A stretch of 64,000 bases of DNA from WTJD01 sp964225175 (GTDB taxonomy: Bacteria > Pseudomonadota > Gammaproteobacteria > Xanthomonadales > SZUA-36), in the NCBI GenBank assembly GCA_964225175.1, contig CAXQNK010000105.1:33725-97724 (forward strand), read 5' to 3'. Each line of letters opens with the position of its first letter. Within the stretch, counting starts at the first letter, position 1. Below the pieces are notes generated by a model. The model worked only from the letters and a program-made list of their open reading frames with translations. It had not been told where the DNA came from and searched no databases. A program made the position numbers and the translations under genes. Positions 60,685-64,000 of this stretch are shown here, in pieces.

Positions 60685-61359
60685 ATGGTCGGTTCCGGGC
60701 AGGGCGTCATGCACGCAGAGGCTGGGCAGATACGTGCTGGTATGGAGCGATTTGGACTGGTTGCGGACGATGCCCGGCTTGTCGCAATGCTTCAGCACCT
60801 TGAGGCCGTCAGGAAATGGGCAAAAACCTATAACCTTGTCGCCCGGGGTGACCTTGAGACGCTGGTTGCAAGGCACCTGCTCGATGCGCTCGCGATCCAT
60901 CAATGGGTCCCCTCGGGCCGCATGCTCGACGTGGGCAGTGGGGCAGGTTTTCCCGGAATCCCGCTGGCTATTGTGCGTAGCGACGTCAAGGTTTGCCTGG
61001 TAGACAGCGTTGGCAAGCGGGTTCGTTTCCTGCGCCATGTTGTGCGACAGTTGTCGTTGCAAAACATCGAGGTCGCGCAGTCTCGGGTTGAGGATTTCGA
61101 TGCCCGGGAGCCGTTCGACGCCATCGTGTGCAGGGCATTTGCCTCGCTCTCGGATTTCATGGCCCTGACCCGCCATGTTGCCGGGCCGCGCTGTCGATTC
61201 CTGGCGATCAAGGGTCGCTACCCCGAGGCCGAGCTCAAGGATCTGCCGGATTGGGTGCGGGTCGACTCAGTAGAGAAATATGACGTACCCGATTTGCACG
61301 CGACCCGACATCTAGTCATTATGTCGATCTCCTCTCTAGCCGGTCGTATGGGCGATTAA
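60685..61359 (+). CDS. rsmG: 16S rRNA (guanine-N7)-methyltransferase RsmG
   Basis: A 224-residue SAM enzyme that methylates G527 of 16S rRNA. AKTYNLVARGDLETLVARHLLD, MLDVGSGAGFPGIPLAI and CRAFASLSDF are family motifs. ATG 60685 is used; ATG 60709 is possible. In most bacteria mnmG precedes rsmG, but here the opp operon does. parA follows four bases later. Confidence 0.97.
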   Translation: MVGSGQGVMHAEAGQIRAGMERFGLVADDARLVAMLQHLEAVRKWAKTYNLVARGDLETLVARHLLDALAIHQWVPSGRMLDVGSGAGFPGIPLAIVRSDVKVCLVDSVGKRVRFLRHVVRQLSLQNIEVAQSRVEDFDAREPFDAIVCRAFASLSDFMALTRHVAGPRCRFLAIKGRYPEAELKDLPDWVRVDSVEKYDVPDLHATRHLVIMSISSLAGRMGD

Positions 61360-61363
61360 CTGC

Positions 61364-62194
61364 ATGGCAAGAATTATCGCGGTCGCCAATCAGAAAGGTG
61401 GAGTCGGCAAAACGACCACCAGCGTCAATCTGGCAGCCGCCCTGGCTGATATGAATTACCGTGTCCTGCTGGTAGACCTCGACAGCCAGGGCAACGCCAG
61501 CGTGGGCTGCGGGATCGACCCGCGCCAGCTCGAACGGTCGGCATACGATGTCATGATGGGCGAGTTAGGCGTGCAGGATGTCATCATGGAACTGGACGAA
61601 CTCGGTTTCGATCTTTTGCCGTCCAACAGCGACCTCACCGCTGCCGAGATCAAGTTGTTACAGGCCGAAAACCGCGAATTCCGGTTGCGCGATGCGTTGG
61701 AGGACGTCGCGGTCAGGTACGGTTGGATCATCATTGATTGTCCACCCTCGCTGAACATGCTCACGCTCAATGCACTTGCGGCCGCCAACAGCGTGTTGAT
61801 ACCCATCCAGTGTGAGTACTATGCGCTGGAAGGCCTCGCCGCCCTGCTGGAGACGGTGGAACAGGTCCAGGCGAGCGTGAATCGCGGGCTTGAAATCGAA
61901 GGCCTGTTGCGCACCATGTTCGACATTCGGAATAATCTCTCGGGTGCAGTGTCTGAGGAATTGATCAACAATTTCGGTAACCTCGTTTACCGCACGGTCG
62001 TGCCGCGGAATGTCAGGGTGGCGGAAGCGCCCAGCTACGGCGTACCGGTCCTGCGCTATGATCCGGGCTCCAGGGGCGCGCTGGCCTACCTGGGCCTCGC
62101 AGGCGAGGTACTGCGGCGAAGGCGTAATCGCGACGCGGGCCGCCCCCTCGATGAGGGCGTGAATGAGCCGATTGAGAAAGGACAAGCGGAGTGA
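61364..62194 (+). CDS. parA: Chromosome-partitioning ATPase ParA (Soj)
   Basis: A 276-residue deviant-Walker ATPase: NQKGGVGKTTTSVNLAAAL at the start, DLDSQGNAS and DCPPSLNMLTLNA. It works with ParB-parS to segregate newly replicated origins. Overlaps parB by four bases. Confidence 0.98.
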   Translation: MARIIAVANQKGGVGKTTTSVNLAAALADMNYRVLLVDLDSQGNASVGCGIDPRQLERSAYDVMMGELGVQDVIMELDELGFDLLPSNSDLTAAEIKLLQAENREFRLRDALEDVAVRYGWIIIDCPPSLNMLTLNALAAANSVLIPIQCEYYALEGLAALLETVEQVQASVNRGLEIEGLLRTMFDIRNNLSGAVSEELINNFGNLVYRTVVPRNVRVAEAPSYGVPVLRYDPGSRGALAYLGLAGEVLRRRRNRDAGRPLDEGVNEPIEKGQAE

Positions 62195-63072
62195 GCAACA
62201 AGAAGAAACCGGTACTGGGCCGAAATCTCAGTTCGATGCTGAGCCAGACCAGCCTGGCCAAGGTCGGTGCACGGGCGTCGGATACCCGGCAGGCCCGCGC
62301 AGCCGAAATGAGTCTGCCCATAGAGAATATTCACCCGGGCCCCTATCAACCCCGAAGTCATTTCGATGCCGACCGTCTGGAAGAATTGGCAAACTCAATT
62401 CGCGCGCAGGGCCTGATTCAGCCAATCGTGGTGCGTCGAACCGGCGATGATTATGAAATCATCGCCGGCGAACGAAGATGGCGTGCCGCCCAATTGGCCG
62501 GGCTCGATCAGGTTCCGGTGATCCTGCGCGAGGCGGATGACGAGACCGTAATTGCCCTGGCCCTGATAGAAAATATTCAGCGCGAAGATCTGAATCCCCT
62601 GGAAGAGGCTCAGGCGCTTAAACAGCTCGTGGAGGAATTTCATCTCACCCACCAGCAGGCCGCTGAAGCGGTGGGGCGCTCTCGCTCAAGCGTGTCCAAC
62701 CTCCTCAGGCTGCTTGATCTGGCCGAGGGAGCAAGGGCACTGCTGTCCAAAGGACAGCTTGAAATGGGCCACGCAAGGGCCCTGCTTGCCTTGCCACTGG
62801 AAAGGCAGGAAATGGCTGCGCGAGAAGTTGTTGCCCGTGGATTGACAGCCCGAGAGACCGAGGCGCTGGTGAAAAGGTGGCTTAATCCTTCGCAGCCTGT
62901 GCGCAAGGCCCTGGACCCTGATGTCCAACGCCTGCAGGATGAGCTTTCGGAACGATTATGTGCTGAAGTACGTATTCAGCATGGTCGTGGTGGTAAGGGG
63001 CGGTTGCTCATCAAATACCATTCAGCGGACGAGTTGGAGGGGATCATTGGTCACCTCAAGCGCAGCGACTGA
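62191..63072 (+). CDS. parB: Chromosome-partitioning protein ParB
   Basis: A 293-residue CTPase/DNA-binding protein beginning at GTG 62191. GPYQPRSHFD and GERRWRAAQLAGL are the ParB N-terminal boxes, then a helix-turn-helix (THQQAAEAVGRSRSSVSNLL) that reads parS. An 190-base gap with the atp promoter follows. Confidence 0.98.
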   Translation: MSNKKKPVLGRNLSSMLSQTSLAKVGARASDTRQARAAEMSLPIENIHPGPYQPRSHFDADRLEELANSIRAQGLIQPIVVRRTGDDYEIIAGERRWRAAQLAGLDQVPVILREADDETVIALALIENIQREDLNPLEEAQALKQLVEEFHLTHQQAAEAVGRSRSSVSNLLRLLDLAEGARALLSKGQLEMGHARALLALPLERQEMAAREVVARGLTARETEALVKRWLNPSQPVRKALDPDVQRLQDELSERLCAEVRIQHGRGGKGRLLIKYHSADELEGIIGHLKRSD

Positions 63073-63171
63073 TTACCCGTAGCGGGTGGTGCGCACTACC
63101 TCCCGTTCAGGGCCAGCGGGCCCAATTGCGACCCATTGTTCAATTTGAGCCGCGTGGCGCGAGCGTTCCCG

Positions 63172-63201
63172 TTGCCCGGGATTATTCCAAAGTGCTAAAA
63201 T
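63172..63201 (+). promoter_or_regulatory. Probable promoter of the atp operon
   Basis: TTGCCC (63172-63177), 18-base spacer, TAAAAT (63196-63201), 62 bases ahead of atpI. Moderate match to the sigma-70 consensus. Confidence 0.5.
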
Positions 63202-63262
63202 GCGCGGGTTTTGCAGGGGACAAGCCATAAAAGGCAGCCCCGACAAGAAAGGAATGCCTTGA

Positions 63263-63733
63263 TTGCGCGGTGTTCCGATGACTGAGACACGACTAATGGC
63301 GGCCGACACAGCCCCTGAACAACACCCGGATCCTGCTCAGCCAGGATCAGGCGGCGAGGGGGCTCATGATGTCCGACTGTCCATAAGAGAGTGGGCGAAA
63401 GTTCAGTCGTTGGCTGGTGCAGTGGTCCTGATCCTGGCAAGCCCCTGGGGCGTTACCGGAATCTACTCGGCGATGTTGGGTGGGCTCTCAGTGAGTCTTC
63501 CCGCGTTCTTTTTCGCGGTGTACACCGGGCGAAGGATCGGCGCGTCAAGCTCGGCCTTTCTGCTTGCCGCGGTGGTCGGTGAGGCCTTAAAACTGTTTTT
63601 GATTGCAGTGTTCTGCATGGCAGTTTTCAGGTGGGTTCGCCCCCTAACGGCGGGCGCGTTCTTCATGGGGATGATCCTGATGATCGTCGCCGGCTGGGTT
63701 GCGCAGGCCAGGGGATTGAAAACTGCGGCTTGA
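63263..63733 (+). CDS. atpI: ATP synthase protein I
   Basis: A 156-residue membrane protein with four helices that helps assemble the c-ring or takes up Mg2+. The pattern VLILASPWGVTGIYSAMLGG and GEALKLFLIAVFCMAVF with a final MGMILMIVAGWVAQARGL fits AtpI. TTG 63263 has AAAGGA upstream; ATG 63278 is the alternative start. It leads the ATP synthase operon. Confidence 0.92.
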   Translation: MRGVPMTETRLMAADTAPEQHPDPAQPGSGGEGAHDVRLSIREWAKVQSLAGAVVLILASPWGVTGIYSAMLGGLSVSLPAFFFAVYTGRRIGASSSAFLLAAVVGEALKLFLIAVFCMAVFRWVRPLTAGAFFMGMILMIVAGWVAQARGLKTAA

Positions 63734-63798
63734 GACCAATCTCCACAGTGGGGATTGGGAATACACATTACGGCAAGGAATCACATACGGGTTGGAAC

Positions 63799-64000
63799 AT
63801 GGCAGGCGGAAGCTCAGAAAGAACCACCAGCGAATACATCCAGCATCACTTGCAGAACCTTACGTTCGGCAAACACCCTGATGGGAGCTGGGGTTTTGCA
63901 CATGGCGCCGCCGAAGCGAAGGCCATGGGTTTTTGGGCGTTCCACGTGGACACCATGTTTTGGGCTTTGTTGCTTGGCGTGACCTTCGGGTTGATCTTCA
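63799..64000 (+). CDS. atpB: ATP synthase F0 subunit a (N-terminal part, cut by window edge)
   Basis: 67 codons, MAGGSSERTTSEYIQHHLQN at the start, with HPDGSWGFAHGAAEAKAMGF and WAFHVDTMFWALLLGVTFGL beginning the first transmembrane helix. Subunit a forms the proton half-channels. ATG 63799 is preceded by GTTGGA. The rest lies beyond the window. Confidence 0.95.
   Translation, partial: MAGGSSERTTSEYIQHHLQNLTFGKHPDGSWGFAHGAAEAKAMGFWAFHVDTMFWALLLGVTFGLIF

Noticed and set aside
60280..61176. Minus-strand ORF of 298 codons
   Set aside because: Antisense to oppF and rsmG, both firmly identified.

Overview
The window looks like an origin-proximal stretch of a free-living, probably aquatic gammaproteobacterium with moderately high GC. 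This rests on ordinary bacterial housekeeping blocks with gammaproteobacterial gene order (groES-groEL, aroQ-accB-accC-prmA, rpmB-rpmG-radC-dut-algC, rsmG-parA-parB-atpI-atpB), an E. coli-type 140-residue ArfB, and TK1-type thymidine kinase. No tRNA, rRNA, CRISPR array, transposase or phage gene was found. The rsmG-parAB-atp block at the right end is the neighbourhood usually found beside the chromosomal origin.

Layout. 1-4.6 kb: a truncated acyl-CoA synthetase, a LEA14-like lipoprotein, an orphan molybdopterin oxidoreductase and a carboxymuconolactone-decarboxylase-family protein. 5.0-10.0 kb: three minus-strand genes (metallo-beta-lactamase-fold hydrolase, 2OG-Fe(II) oxygenase with a glycosyltransferase-like tail, membrane sulfatase-family protein), each preceded by a copy of the same intergenic repeat. 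10.2-14.5 kb: groEL, groES, a DksA-like zinc-finger protein, DUF456, an ACT-domain protein and arfB. 14.6-24.7 kb: a light-response locus. It holds a predicted promoter-hairpin-terminator unit (candidate small RNA), operator-like TGTACA repeats, a B12-dependent MerR photoreceptor (LitR/CarH type) and ten tightly overlapping downstream genes for lipid modification and photolyase-like DNA repair.

24.8-32.3 kb: a DUF885 peptidase-like lipoprotein fused to an MliC-like and a COG3650-like domain, a beta-CASP nuclease, a peroxiredoxin-like protein, and a second minus-strand photoprotection operon (58-residue protein, CPD photolyase, CIA30 protein, short-chain dehydrogenase). 32.4-42.4 kb: cutA-dsbD-tlpA, aroQ-accBC-prmA, methyltransferases, a polysaccharide deacetylase and tdk. 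42.4-51.1 kb: a PLP sulfur enzyme, mutM, a hydantoinase A, rpmG-rpmB, radC, dut, and an algC interrupted by an in-frame TAA. 51.2-60.7 kb: two small exported proteins, gshA and a six-gene oligopeptide ABC transporter operon with two binding proteins. 60.7-64 kb: rsmG, parA, parB, atpI and the start of atpB.

How the genes work together: the clearest theme is defence against light and photo-oxidative damage. A cobalamin photoreceptor-repressor heads an operon that encodes two cyclopropane-synthase-type methyltransferases, a fatty-acid desaturase, an FAD oxidoreductase, DUF1365, DUF1295 and DUF2878 membrane proteins, a lipocalin and an Fe-S photolyase. This set is expected to remodel membrane acyl chains and repair DNA when illuminated. 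The second operon (photolyase, CIA30, SDR) and the peroxiredoxin fit the same theme. All functional calls are from reading the sequence and family knowledge; no database search was run.
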